This document shows, piece by piece, positions 9,579-17,028 of a stretch of 64,000 nucleotides of DNA (the first letter of the stretch is position 1; every line of letters begins with the position of its first letter). The notes beneath the pieces are model-generated. The model was not told the origin of the DNA and searched no databases. It saw only the letters and a program-made list of their open reading frames with translations. The position numbers and the translations under genes are program-made. Origin of the DNA: a virus; the IMG/VR virus record IMGVR_UViG_3300010883_000003, positions 52,689 to 116,688 of that record; one strand, 5' to 3'.

Positions 9579-10766
9579 ATGTCTATCCTTATTAACAAAC
9601 ATATTATAGGTTCTTCCTATCACGCAGCACTTGACGGTGAGTTGTTAAGCTGGTCTGATAATAAGGAGACAGGTTATCGTTATGGATTCGAAGGCGCTCA
9701 AAATTCAATTGAACCTTTGTTGACTTTGTTTGCATGTCAGCAACCTTCTTTAGTTCCTACTCCGGTTATTAATTCGTTTAAGGAATGCGGATATAACTCG
9801 GCGCCATGGAGCAAAGTTATACCTCCAAAAAAGTTTAAGAAGCTGTTTATGGAGTTTATATCAGAGATGCAGACAGCTATCGGTATTATAGATCATAGTG
9901 AGTACCCTAGTTTCTTTATTGAGACAAACAAGCTATTTTCATATCTTGGATCTAGTACAGTTTCTAAAGCAAGGTGTGATAGCTACCTTAAAGTAAACGA
10001 TAACCACTCTCTTAAAGCGATAACAGGTATGCTTAAAGGTAATAAGCTTCCAGTCCCGCTATATAACAGGGTCTCGACTAAGACCGGTCGCTTAACAATA
10101 AAAGCTGGACCGCAAATACTAACACTAAAGAAAGACTTTAGATCAATATTTATTCCGAGTATACCGGGTAATAAGCTATATGAGATAGATTTTACTTCTC
10201 TTGAGCCACGTGTGGCCTTGAATATAGCAGGAAAGCAGGCAGACACAGACGTGTACACTTCTTTTTCTGTAAGTAGCGGTTTCGATATACCTCGCGACGT
10301 TTCCAAGCTGGCTACTCTTTGTGCCTTGTACGGAGCCGGAACTTCAAAACTAGAAAGTGTTTTACGTACAAACGATCACAAGATAACAGCAAAAAGATTG
10401 CTCAAAGAAGTTAAGCAGTACTTTCAAATTTCTTCCTTGTCAAAGTCTCTAAGATCTCAAGCATCAGCTGGAACAATAACAAACTGCTTTGGTCGACCCA
10501 TTATAGTCGACGATGCGCGAGATTCTATTTTGGTTAATAACTTCTTACAGTCTTCAGCTACTGACATTGCCCTACTTGGTTTTTTAGATTTTTGTGAAAC
10601 GTTAAAAGACATCGTCAAGCCCATATTTATTATTCATGATGCTTTAATTTTCGAAGCTGATCCTGAGCAATTAGGACCGGTAGTTGAATACGTAAACAGC
10701 GGATTTGAGTTAAAAGAAATGGGAAATTTTCCACTAAAAATTTCGGAGTTTAGTTCTAATGAATGA
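9579..10766 (+). CDS. Family A DNA polymerase, polymerase domain only
   Basis: At 395 residues it carries the palm/fingers core and lacks a 3'-5' exonuclease domain. Motif A is DFTSLEPRVA (Asp204), motif B is R239-x3-K243-x7-Y251-G, and motif C is H353-D354 in IIHDALIFE. Aligning motif B to E. coli Pol I (R754, K758, Y766) puts Leu247 at the Phe762 position, a variant known from marine phages. It is the first gene after the tail block and has its own promoter. There is no Shine-Dalgarno sequence, so the mRNA may be leaderless. The separate DnaQ-like exonuclease just downstream could supply proofreading. A DnaE-type polymerase is also encoded in this window, so this enzyme may act in gap filling or in part of replication. 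Confidence 0.9.
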   Translation: MSILINKHIIGSSYHAALDGELLSWSDNKETGYRYGFEGAQNSIEPLLTLFACQQPSLVPTPVINSFKECGYNSAPWSKVIPPKKFKKLFMEFISEMQTAIGIIDHSEYPSFFIETNKLFSYLGSSTVSKARCDSYLKVNDNHSLKAITGMLKGNKLPVPLYNRVSTKTGRLTIKAGPQILTLKKDFRSIFIPSIPGNKLYEIDFTSLEPRVALNIAGKQADTDVYTSFSVSSGFDIPRDVSKLATLCALYGAGTSKLESVLRTNDHKITAKRLLKEVKQYFQISSLSKSLRSQASAGTITNCFGRPIIVDDARDSILVNNFLQSSATDIALLGFLDFCETLKDIVKPIFIIHDALIFEADPEQLGPVVEYVNSGFELKEMGNFPLKISEFSSNE

Positions 10767-11316
10767 AGATAAGTTAAGAGTTTATATACGTAAGATGTTA
10801 GCTGAGGGACCAGATGTACCTGCGACAGATGATAAAGAAAAGAAACCACCCTCAAAACGCAAAAAGAAAAAAGCTGATACTGCACCAGGCGAAATTGGTG
10901 TCACTGCCGGTAGAGGTAGCTGGAGTAAGTCTGTAAAGGAAGCCGGCGCTCTTGCTGAAGAGGCTCCTGATGAACTTATGAGTAATCTTGGTATTAAAAA
11001 TGCTGCATCCGGATTTGCTGGAATTTCAAAACTGCTAAATCAAGCATTTAAAGAATCTGATGTTATGAAGCGCTCATACGGAGGAATTTCTAACGTAACA
11101 CAAGGAAAAAGCAAGGGAATTATGATCTCTATGGGCGAGCTAGACAGCCGTAATGGTGCAAAATATCTTCACCACACGCTGATCGGCGCCCAGAACGCTG
11201 GAAAGCTATCTCTTGACGTGCCTGTGCAGATCCAGCGAATTGACACCGGTACGGTAGTTATTCACTCTTCACCTATGAAAAATTCATGGGTTGTAAAAGA
11301 TAAAAAGCAAGAATAA
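10759..11316 (+). CDS. Unknown protein with N-terminal L-x-E tag
   Basis: This 185-residue protein overlaps the polymerase gene by 8 bp. It begins with a basic amphipathic helix, MNEDKLRVYIRKMLAEG, ending in L-A-E before Gly. A Lys/Arg/Pro-rich linker (residues ~25-45) follows, then a folded domain of ~130 residues ending in beta strands (VPVQIQRIDTGTVVIHS). The N-terminal helix is shared with many other proteins in this window and resembles T4 capsid-targeting peptides cleaved after (L/I)-x-E. No function is recognised for the C-terminal domain. Confidence 0.65.
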   Translation: MNEDKLRVYIRKMLAEGPDVPATDDKEKKPPSKRKKKKADTAPGEIGVTAGRGSWSKSVKEAGALAEEAPDELMSNLGIKNAASGFAGISKLLNQAFKESDVMKRSYGGISNVTQGKSKGIMISMGELDSRNGAKYLHHTLIGAQNAGKLSLDVPVQIQRIDTGTVVIHSSPMKNSWVVKDKKQE

Positions 11317-11378
11317 GTTATGTAAAACTTAGGGTGTACCTTTATACTTCTATAGTACTTTGATTAACTGAGGAAAAT

Positions 11379-12218
11379 ATGAAGCATCTTGAACATAATG
11401 GAAAAGTAACACTTACCAAACTGGTACAGTTAGGATCACCAGACCGTGAACCAGCTAAAGGAGACGTTCCCGCCATAGTGCTTGACGTCGAAACAACTGG
11501 TTTAAATAGCGATAGGGATGAAGTAATCCAGATTGCAATGAGACCTTTCTTTGTCTCCCCAACAACCGGTGAAATCTCTGGTGTTAAAAAGAGTATCGAA
11601 TACTTTCAGGAACCATCGAAACCACTTGACCCTATTATCACACAGATAACTGGTTTTGTTGATAGCGATCTAAAGGGTAAATCAATCCCATGGGATAAGG
11701 TCGCCGCAATATTATCTAAGTGCCAATTTGTGATTTGTCATAATGCTTCTTTCGATAGACAATGGGTTGACAAAGCTATCGCCAACAGCGGTCATACAGT
11801 GCCTTCAGATGTTGTCTGGTGTTGTTCAATGAGTCAAGTTGATTGGTCTAATGTCTGTCGTGCTTCGAAGGCTCTAGAGGTCCTCTGCGCATGGCACGGA
11901 TTTTACTATGATTCGCACAATGCCATCGCAGACGTTGATGCAACCTTACATCTTCTTAGAAAAGAAGACTATATGAAGACGATGCTTGGTAACGCTATCG
12001 AATCAGATTATCATGTTTTCGCCGCCGGTTCGCTTCGGGAAGAAAACCCCCTGCTTAAGCAGCGTCGTTATAGATGGAATCCTGATCTTGTTGTCTGGTG
12101 GAAATCTGTTAACAATATTAGTGAGGCAGAGATTGAATCTGCATGGCTATCTGAGAACTTACAAAAATGTGAACCTCAATATTTTGAGATCGAGGCTCAT
12201 CATAGATTTACTCCATAG
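11379..12218 (+). CDS. DnaQ-like 3'-5' exonuclease (DEDDh)
   Basis: The 279-residue protein has all three exonuclease motifs: Exo I LDVETTGL (residues ~33-40), Exo II CHNASFDRQW (~122-131) and Exo III with the H-x4-D pattern in SHNAIADVDATLHLL. These bind the two metal ions for phosphodiester hydrolysis. It is a stand-alone protein, as in the bacterial epsilon proofreading subunit. The phage encodes a polymerase without an exonuclease domain just upstream and a DnaE-type subunit at 25.9 kb, so either could be its partner. The start has a GAGGAAAAT ribosome site. Confidence 0.88.
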   Translation: MKHLEHNGKVTLTKLVQLGSPDREPAKGDVPAIVLDVETTGLNSDRDEVIQIAMRPFFVSPTTGEISGVKKSIEYFQEPSKPLDPIITQITGFVDSDLKGKSIPWDKVAAILSKCQFVICHNASFDRQWVDKAIANSGHTVPSDVVWCCSMSQVDWSNVCRASKALEVLCAWHGFYYDSHNAIADVDATLHLLRKEDYMKTMLGNAIESDYHVFAAGSLREENPLLKQRRYRWNPDLVVWWKSVNNISEAEIESAWLSENLQKCEPQYFEIEAHHRFTP

Positions 12219-12226
12219 TTATATAC

Positions 12227-12445
12227 ATGCAAAATCTTAGAGAAATCATTAGACGTATACTTCTAGAGGAAGAGATCCTGACTGAGCCAGATGAAACTAA
12301 CCAAGAGCAACATGATCAAGAAGAGCAAAGCGTTGCCGGTATTGCCGGCGCCACTACACCTCTTGGTACCGGCCCAACTTATCCCGATAAGCTTAAGAAA
12401 AAGCATAAAAAAAGACAAAAAACAAATAAAAATTTGAAAAAATAA
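12227..12445 (+). CDS. Short protein with L-x-E N-terminal tag and basic tail
   Basis: The product is 72 residues. It starts MQNLREIIRRILLEEE, the same basic amphipathic helix followed by acidic residues that recurs in this window. A Gln/Glu-rich and Gly/Thr-rich linker follows, then a strongly basic Lys-rich C-terminus that could contact nucleic acid. Nothing else is recognisable. A small internal head protein is a reasonable guess, given the tag and the basic tail. Confidence 0.6.
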   Translation: MQNLREIIRRILLEEEILTEPDETNQEQHDQEEQSVAGIAGATTPLGTGPTYPDKLKKKHKKRQKTNKNLKK

Positions 12446-12462
12446 CAAGTTGTTATTATACT
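12434..12462 (+). promoter_or_regulatory. Sigma70-like promoter of the SSB gene
   Basis: TTGAAA (12434-12439), 17-bp spacer, TATACT (12457-12462). It overlaps the end of the preceding small gene and would start transcription about 12469. Confidence 0.7.
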
Positions 12463-12467
12463 AAGAA

Positions 12468-12481
12468 TGTCCTTGAGGACA
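12468..12481 (+). promoter_or_regulatory. Hairpin at the 5' end of the SSB transcript
   Basis: TGTCC-TTGA-GGACA is a perfect 5-bp stem with a 4-base loop, lying at or right after the predicted transcription start. It could stabilise the mRNA 5' end, or serve SSB autoregulation as known for T4 gp32 mRNA. Confidence 0.4.
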
Positions 12482-12520
12482 AACAGTTGAATATTGCATA
12501 TTAAACATTTGGAGGTTAAC

Positions 12521-13321
12521 ATGGCAATTGATTTTGATGCGCTTCGTAAGAAGCTCGGCCAACTTTCTGGCACTAATTCCCGGCGAAACACGATGTGGCG
12601 CCCCACCGAAGGTGAAGAAGCTGTAGTTCGTCTACTAGCATTCGCCGATAATGAAGACGGTCTTCCGTTCGCTGAACGATGGTTTTATTATAATATCGGT
12701 ACAAATCCAGGACTTCTAGCGCCCTATCAGTTTGGTAATCCTGATCCGATTCAAGAATTGATCACAAAGCTGCGCGATGAAGGTACTAAAGAGTCATACG
12801 ATTTGGCTAAAAAGCTATATCCTAAGGCTCGCTACTACGCTCCTGTTGTAGTTCGAGGTGAAGAAGAGAAGGGTGTCCGCATTTGGTCTTTTGGTAAGAC
12901 AGTCTATCAGTCTCTTTTAAACATTATGCTTGATGAAGACTATGGCGATATCACAGACCCAGTTGACGGTCGTGATATCAAAGTCGTCTGCTCGAAAGCC
13001 CCGGGTCGACAATGGGCCACAACAGAAGTTCGCCCTCGAGGCAAGACATGTGCACTTGGTGAAACCACTAAGCAGATGAAAGACTGGACCGATGCGATTC
13101 CTGCAATTGGAGATATGTACGAAGAAAAGTCAGTCGATGTCTTAACAAAGATCGTAAATGACTGGCTTAACGGCGATGACGAAGCATCTGGCAATTCTTA
13201 TGGAACTTCTAGAAATGACGCTCCCACAAAGACACCGTCTGCTTCTACATCTAAGCCCTCTGTTGACTCTAAGTTTAAGAGTCTAGATGACGCGTTCGCC
13301 GATCTTGAAGATGATTTTTAA
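12521..13321 (+). CDS. Single-stranded DNA-binding protein, T4 gp32-like
   Basis: The start is ATG 12521 behind a strong GGAGG (12511-12515); the TTG further upstream is ignored. The 266-residue protein shows the gp32 layout. A basic N-terminal segment (DFDALRKKLGQL) for cooperative binding comes first. An OB-fold core with aromatic-rich strands (ARYYAPVVVRG, VRIWSFGKTVYQSLLNIM) follows. Then come a Ser/Thr-rich linker and an acidic tail (DDAFADLEDDF) that recruits partner proteins. It is the single-strand coat for replication and recombination beside the RecA-like gene. A strong terminator follows, so this is a monocistronic high-level unit. Confidence 0.88.
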   Translation: MAIDFDALRKKLGQLSGTNSRRNTMWRPTEGEEAVVRLLAFADNEDGLPFAERWFYYNIGTNPGLLAPYQFGNPDPIQELITKLRDEGTKESYDLAKKLYPKARYYAPVVVRGEEEKGVRIWSFGKTVYQSLLNIMLDEDYGDITDPVDGRDIKVVCSKAPGRQWATTEVRPRGKTCALGETTKQMKDWTDAIPAIGDMYEEKSVDVLTKIVNDWLNGDDEASGNSYGTSRNDAPTKTPSASTSKPSVDSKFKSLDDAFADLEDDF

Positions 13322-13346
13322 GTCATAACATAGCTGCATTATACGA

Positions 13347-13380
13347 CAAGGGGAAGAAGCAATTCTTCCCCTTGTTTTTT
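13347..13380 (+). terminator. Rho-independent terminator after SSB
   Basis: A 12-bp perfect stem (left arm 13347-13358 beginning CAAGGGGAAG, right arm 13363-13374) is capped by a GCAA tetraloop and followed by six T. This is the clearest terminator in the window. Confidence 0.92.
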
Positions 13381-13409
13381 ATGAACATGTCTCAATTAAT
13401 CCTTATAGT
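13381..13409 (+). promoter_or_regulatory. Probable promoter of the recombinase gene
   Basis: ATGAAC (13381-13386), 17-bp spacer, TATAGT (13404-13409), just after the terminator. The -35 matches the TTGAAA consensus of this phage only in its core TGAA. Confidence 0.5.
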
Positions 13410-13437
13410 AGTATAGACTTCATGGAGCTAAAAGAAT

Positions 13438-14640
13438 ATGCCGAGAAAAAAAATCAAAACTAATCCTGTTAACGATGAATTTACTTCTGATCTGATTAAG
13501 TCGCTAAACAAGGAGCACGGATCCAGGGTAGCTTACAATCTTTCGACAGACGAATCACCGACCCATGTTAATCGATGGATCAGTACTGGCTCAAAGCAGC
13601 TAGATTATATTATAGCAAACCGTCCGAATGGTGGCCTTCCAGAAGGTCGTATCATCGAGATCTTCGGACCTCCGTCTATTGGAAAATCTCATATCGCAAT
13701 TCAGATTGCTAGATCAACCCAAGAGCTAGGCGGAATCTGTGTATATATTGATACAGAGAACGCAACATCGGTAGAAAATCTTGGTTTGCTTGGCGTAGAT
13801 ATTAATAAGCGGTTTGTATATGTCGACACTCACTGTACGGAAGAAGTTCTATCCATCGCAGAGTCGACTATATTAAAGGCAAAGGCAATGGACAAAGATG
13901 TACCAGTTACAATTATTTGGGACTCGGTAGCAGCATCTTCTCCTAAGGCGGAGCTTGATGGGACGTATGAACAAAACTCCATTGGTCTTCAAGCCAGAGC
14001 TATATCAAAAGGCATGCGAAAAATAACAGGAGTTATTGCGAATCAAAACGTGTTGTTTATCTGCTTGAATCAGATCAGAACTAAGATCGGAGTTATGTAC
14101 GGTGATCCCACTACAACCCCTGGTGGGAAAGCCATTCCATTCCATTCGTCAGTTCGTATTAAGCTTGGCGCTGGACAACATATAACAAATAAAGCAAAAG
14201 AAGTTATTGGTATCCACGTTAGGGCGAAAACGATCAAAAATAAAGTCGCACCTCCGTTTCGAGAAGTTAACTTCGAGATACATTTCGGTAAAGGTATCGT
14301 GGAGCACGAACAAGTATTTGACGAATTACGTAAGCACGGATCTGCCGTTCTGGGTGGCAAGGAAATAACGGTATCTGGTACTAGTTCATGGAAAAATTTA
14401 ATTGTCGCTAACGCTAAAACTGGTGAAGTAGAAGTTGAGAAGAAGTTCTATAAAGCAGACTTTGGTGAAGTGTGGAAAGATCCAGAGTACAAAGACTACA
14501 TTGACGCATTGTTATCTGACTGTATGCTAAGAAAGCTGTCGAATGATAATGAAGCTGTACTCGATACTGAATCTTATGAAGAAGTAAGAGCGGTTGCAAT
14601 TGACCTAAACCTAGAGGGGATTGAAGATCTAGATGTCTAG
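13438..14640 (+). CDS. recA: RecA/UvsX-like recombinase
   Basis: The product is 400 residues. It contains a Walker A GPPSIGKSH (residues ~77-85), a Walker B strand VTIIWDSVAA, a loop L1/L2 region with GGKAIPFHSSVRI, and the QIRTKIGVMYGDP segment characteristic of RecA. It forms the ATP-dependent filament on single strands for strand exchange and repair, working with the gp32-like protein encoded just upstream. The C-terminal ~100 residues are acidic and less conserved. It overlaps the nuclease gene downstream by 8 bp. Confidence 0.9.
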   Translation: MPRKKIKTNPVNDEFTSDLIKSLNKEHGSRVAYNLSTDESPTHVNRWISTGSKQLDYIIANRPNGGLPEGRIIEIFGPPSIGKSHIAIQIARSTQELGGICVYIDTENATSVENLGLLGVDINKRFVYVDTHCTEEVLSIAESTILKAKAMDKDVPVTIIWDSVAASSPKAELDGTYEQNSIGLQARAISKGMRKITGVIANQNVLFICLNQIRTKIGVMYGDPTTTPGGKAIPFHSSVRIKLGAGQHITNKAKEVIGIHVRAKTIKNKVAPPFREVNFEIHFGKGIVEHEQVFDELRKHGSAVLGGKEITVSGTSSWKNLIVANAKTGEVEVEKKFYKADFGEVWKDPEYKDYIDALLSDCMLRKLSNDNEAVLDTESYEEVRAVAIDLNLEGIEDLDV

Positions 14641-15589
14641 TAGCGTACGACCCACGCTAATAATAGATGGCTTAAATGTCTTCTATAGGCATTGGGTCGC
14701 GAATCCAACAATGGACGCAAACGGCGAGCATGTCGGAGGTATAGTAGGGTTCTTAAAAAATCTACAATTGCTGTGCGAAAGGTATACTCCAGAAGACATG
14801 ATTGTTGTTTGGGAAGGCGGAGGATCCACACGCAGAAGGTCTATAGATTCGAATTATAAGAATGGTCGTAAACCAGCAAAGTTAAATCGCTTTTATGATG
14901 AAATACCTGATACTGTCCAGAACAGAAATTCGCAAGTTTCCCAACTTGTTTCTCTCTTAAGGAAAGCCGGCGTAAAGCAATTGTACGTTCCTGATTGTGA
15001 AGCAGACGATGTCATAGCGTATATAGTTTCATCACGCTTTCGTAAGAAAGAAAAAAAATGTGTTATCGTATCTACGGATAAAGATTTCTATCAGTTAGTT
15101 AGTGAGCAAGTTAACGTGTGGTCTCCAGGAAGTAAAAAGCAGTGGGACATTTCTTCTATAGTAAATACGTTTAGCATACATCCCGAAAACTTTTGTCTTG
15201 CAAGATGCTTTATTGGTGATCCTTCTGACGGTCTAAAGGGTGCCCCCGGCGTTGGCTTTAAGAGTCTAGCTAAAAGATTTCCAAATTTGTCTAAACGTGA
15301 TAGTCTAACAATCAGCGACATAGTTACAGAATGTAGAAAACTTCAAGAACAAAGCAAGCTTAAGCTTTATGATAGCATTATCAATCATGAAGATGAAATA
15401 CGAAAAAATTGGAAGCTTATGTATCTAGGGTTTGGAAAACTGTCTGCATCACAAGTTGATAAAATTAGTTTTGCATTCGAGCAAACTCCTACAAGAGATA
15501 AGCTAGGCTTTATAAGAAGTCTTATGAATCTACAGATAACAAACGTTGATTATGATAAGCTTTTTATGAATCTCAAAATCTTAAGATAG
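14633..15589 (+). CDS. 5'-3' exonuclease / flap endonuclease (T4 RNase H type), first copy
   Basis: The 318-residue protein starts LIIDGLNVFYRHW, the N-terminal Asp motif of the FEN family. It continues with the acidic EADDVIAYI cluster (residues ~123-131), VSTDKDFYQL, and a helix-3-turn-helix DNA-binding motif with G-DPSDGLKGAPGVGFKSLAKRF character. These enzymes remove RNA primers and 5' flaps. It sits between the recombinase and the replicative helicase in one operon. A second, shorter paralogue lies at 49356. Confidence 0.88.
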   Translation: MSSSVRPTLIIDGLNVFYRHWVANPTMDANGEHVGGIVGFLKNLQLLCERYTPEDMIVVWEGGGSTRRRSIDSNYKNGRKPAKLNRFYDEIPDTVQNRNSQVSQLVSLLRKAGVKQLYVPDCEADDVIAYIVSSRFRKKEKKCVIVSTDKDFYQLVSEQVNVWSPGSKKQWDISSIVNTFSIHPENFCLARCFIGDPSDGLKGAPGVGFKSLAKRFPNLSKRDSLTISDIVTECRKLQEQSKLKLYDSIINHEDEIRKNWKLMYLGFGKLSASQVDKISFAFEQTPTRDKLGFIRSLMNLQITNVDYDKLFMNLKILR

Positions 15590-15604
15590 AACAAAGGAAA
15601 AAAC

Positions 15605-17014
15605 ATGACATCTGCTGTTGCAAAAACAGAAATATTGACAGACCTCGCCGCAGGCCAATTTTCTCAGTATAACAAACCATTCCAGGAAAAAATCTTCCAA
15701 GGCTTGTTAACTGATCTAAAGTGGTCTGCTCAGATGGTTGAAGTTATGAGACCTGACTTCTTTGAGCTTCGTTATCTTGAATATCTCTGTGATAAGTACT
15801 TTAACTACTTCAAGCAGTACCGCTGTTTTCCAACACAGTCATTATTGATCAGCATTATCAAAGATTCACTTAGTGAAGACGGTGACGTATTACTTAGAGA
15901 TCAAATCGTGTCGTATCTAATCCGTATGCGCGAAAACCCTAATCCGGGAGATATCGCTTATGTCAAGGAGAAATCTTTAGACTTCTGTAAGAGACAGGCA
16001 TTTAAAGAAGCCCTAGAGCAATCTGTCGAGTTGATCGGTTCTGATAATTTTGAGTCTGTCATTACACTGATGAAGTCTGCGATATCAATTGGCATGCCGA
16101 ATACAGTTGGTCATGACTTTTTTGAAGATCTAGAGGCGAGATTTCAAAAGATTGACAGGTGTGTATGTCCAACCGGTATACCCGAGCTAGATGCAAAAGA
16201 TATTTTAGCTGGTGGTCTAGGTAGAGGAGAAATCGGTGTCATCACCGCGAACACTGGTGTCGGCAAATCTCACTTCTTGGTGCAAATGGGTGCCAATGCC
16301 ATGAAGGCTGGTAAGAATGTCCTTCATTACACCTTCGAATTGACAGAGCAAGCAGTTGGTATTCGTTACGACTCTAACTTATGTGGTATATCTTCTTCTG
16401 ACGTTGTTGATAATAAAGATAGAGTAATCGATTTCTATGAAAAGTCTGAAGACTTAGGTCGGTTGATAATTAAGGAATACCCAACTGGCGCTGCTACCGT
16501 GAACACAATTCGGAATCACATTGAGAAGCTAGCACTGAGAAATTTTAAACCGTCAGTTATCTTAATCGACTATGCGGATATCATGAGGTCTTCAAGACAG
16601 TATGATTCTCTTCGTCATGAGCTGAAGTTAATCTACGAGGAACTTCGTAATCTTGCCATGGAATTAAGGGTACCTGTTTGGACAGCTAGTCAAGCAAACC
16701 GGGACTCTGCGAATTCCGATATTGTTGGCCTTGAGAACATGGCTGAGGCATACGGGAAAGCGATGGTGGCTGATTTAGTGGTATCAATATCTAGAAAACC
16801 TTCTGAGAAAGCCACCGGCGCAGGAAGACTTTTTATCGCAAAAAACCGAGCCGGCAAAGACGGCATACTTTTTCCTATACACATTGACACAGCACGCTCT
16901 AGTATTAGAGTAGTAGATAGCGAATCATCAACGCTAGCGCAAGCTCAAAAAGACGAAAAGGTCGAGGCTCGTGAGCTGATAAAGAAAAGATGGAAAGAAA
17001 TTAATAAGATCTAA
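15605..17014 (+). CDS. dnaB: Replicative DNA helicase, DnaB family
   Basis: The product is 469 residues. The N-terminal ~180 residues are helical (primase or loader interaction region). The C-terminal RecA-like ATPase has Walker A ITANTGVGKSH (~residues 213-223), the DnaB H1a-type motif HYTFELTEQAVGIRYDSN, Walker B VILIDYADIMRSS, and the arginine-finger region VSISRKPSEKATG. It unwinds DNA at the fork as a hexamer. The gene follows the FEN nuclease by 15 bp. No separate primase was seen in this window. Confidence 0.9.
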   Translation: MTSAVAKTEILTDLAAGQFSQYNKPFQEKIFQGLLTDLKWSAQMVEVMRPDFFELRYLEYLCDKYFNYFKQYRCFPTQSLLISIIKDSLSEDGDVLLRDQIVSYLIRMRENPNPGDIAYVKEKSLDFCKRQAFKEALEQSVELIGSDNFESVITLMKSAISIGMPNTVGHDFFEDLEARFQKIDRCVCPTGIPELDAKDILAGGLGRGEIGVITANTGVGKSHFLVQMGANAMKAGKNVLHYTFELTEQAVGIRYDSNLCGISSSDVVDNKDRVIDFYEKSEDLGRLIIKEYPTGAATVNTIRNHIEKLALRNFKPSVILIDYADIMRSSRQYDSLRHELKLIYEELRNLAMELRVPVWTASQANRDSANSDIVGLENMAEAYGKAMVADLVVSISRKPSEKATGAGRLFIAKNRAGKDGILFPIHIDTARSSIRVVDSESSTLAQAQKDEKVEARELIKKRWKEINKI

Positions 17015-17028
17015 TAGGAGCAAGATAG

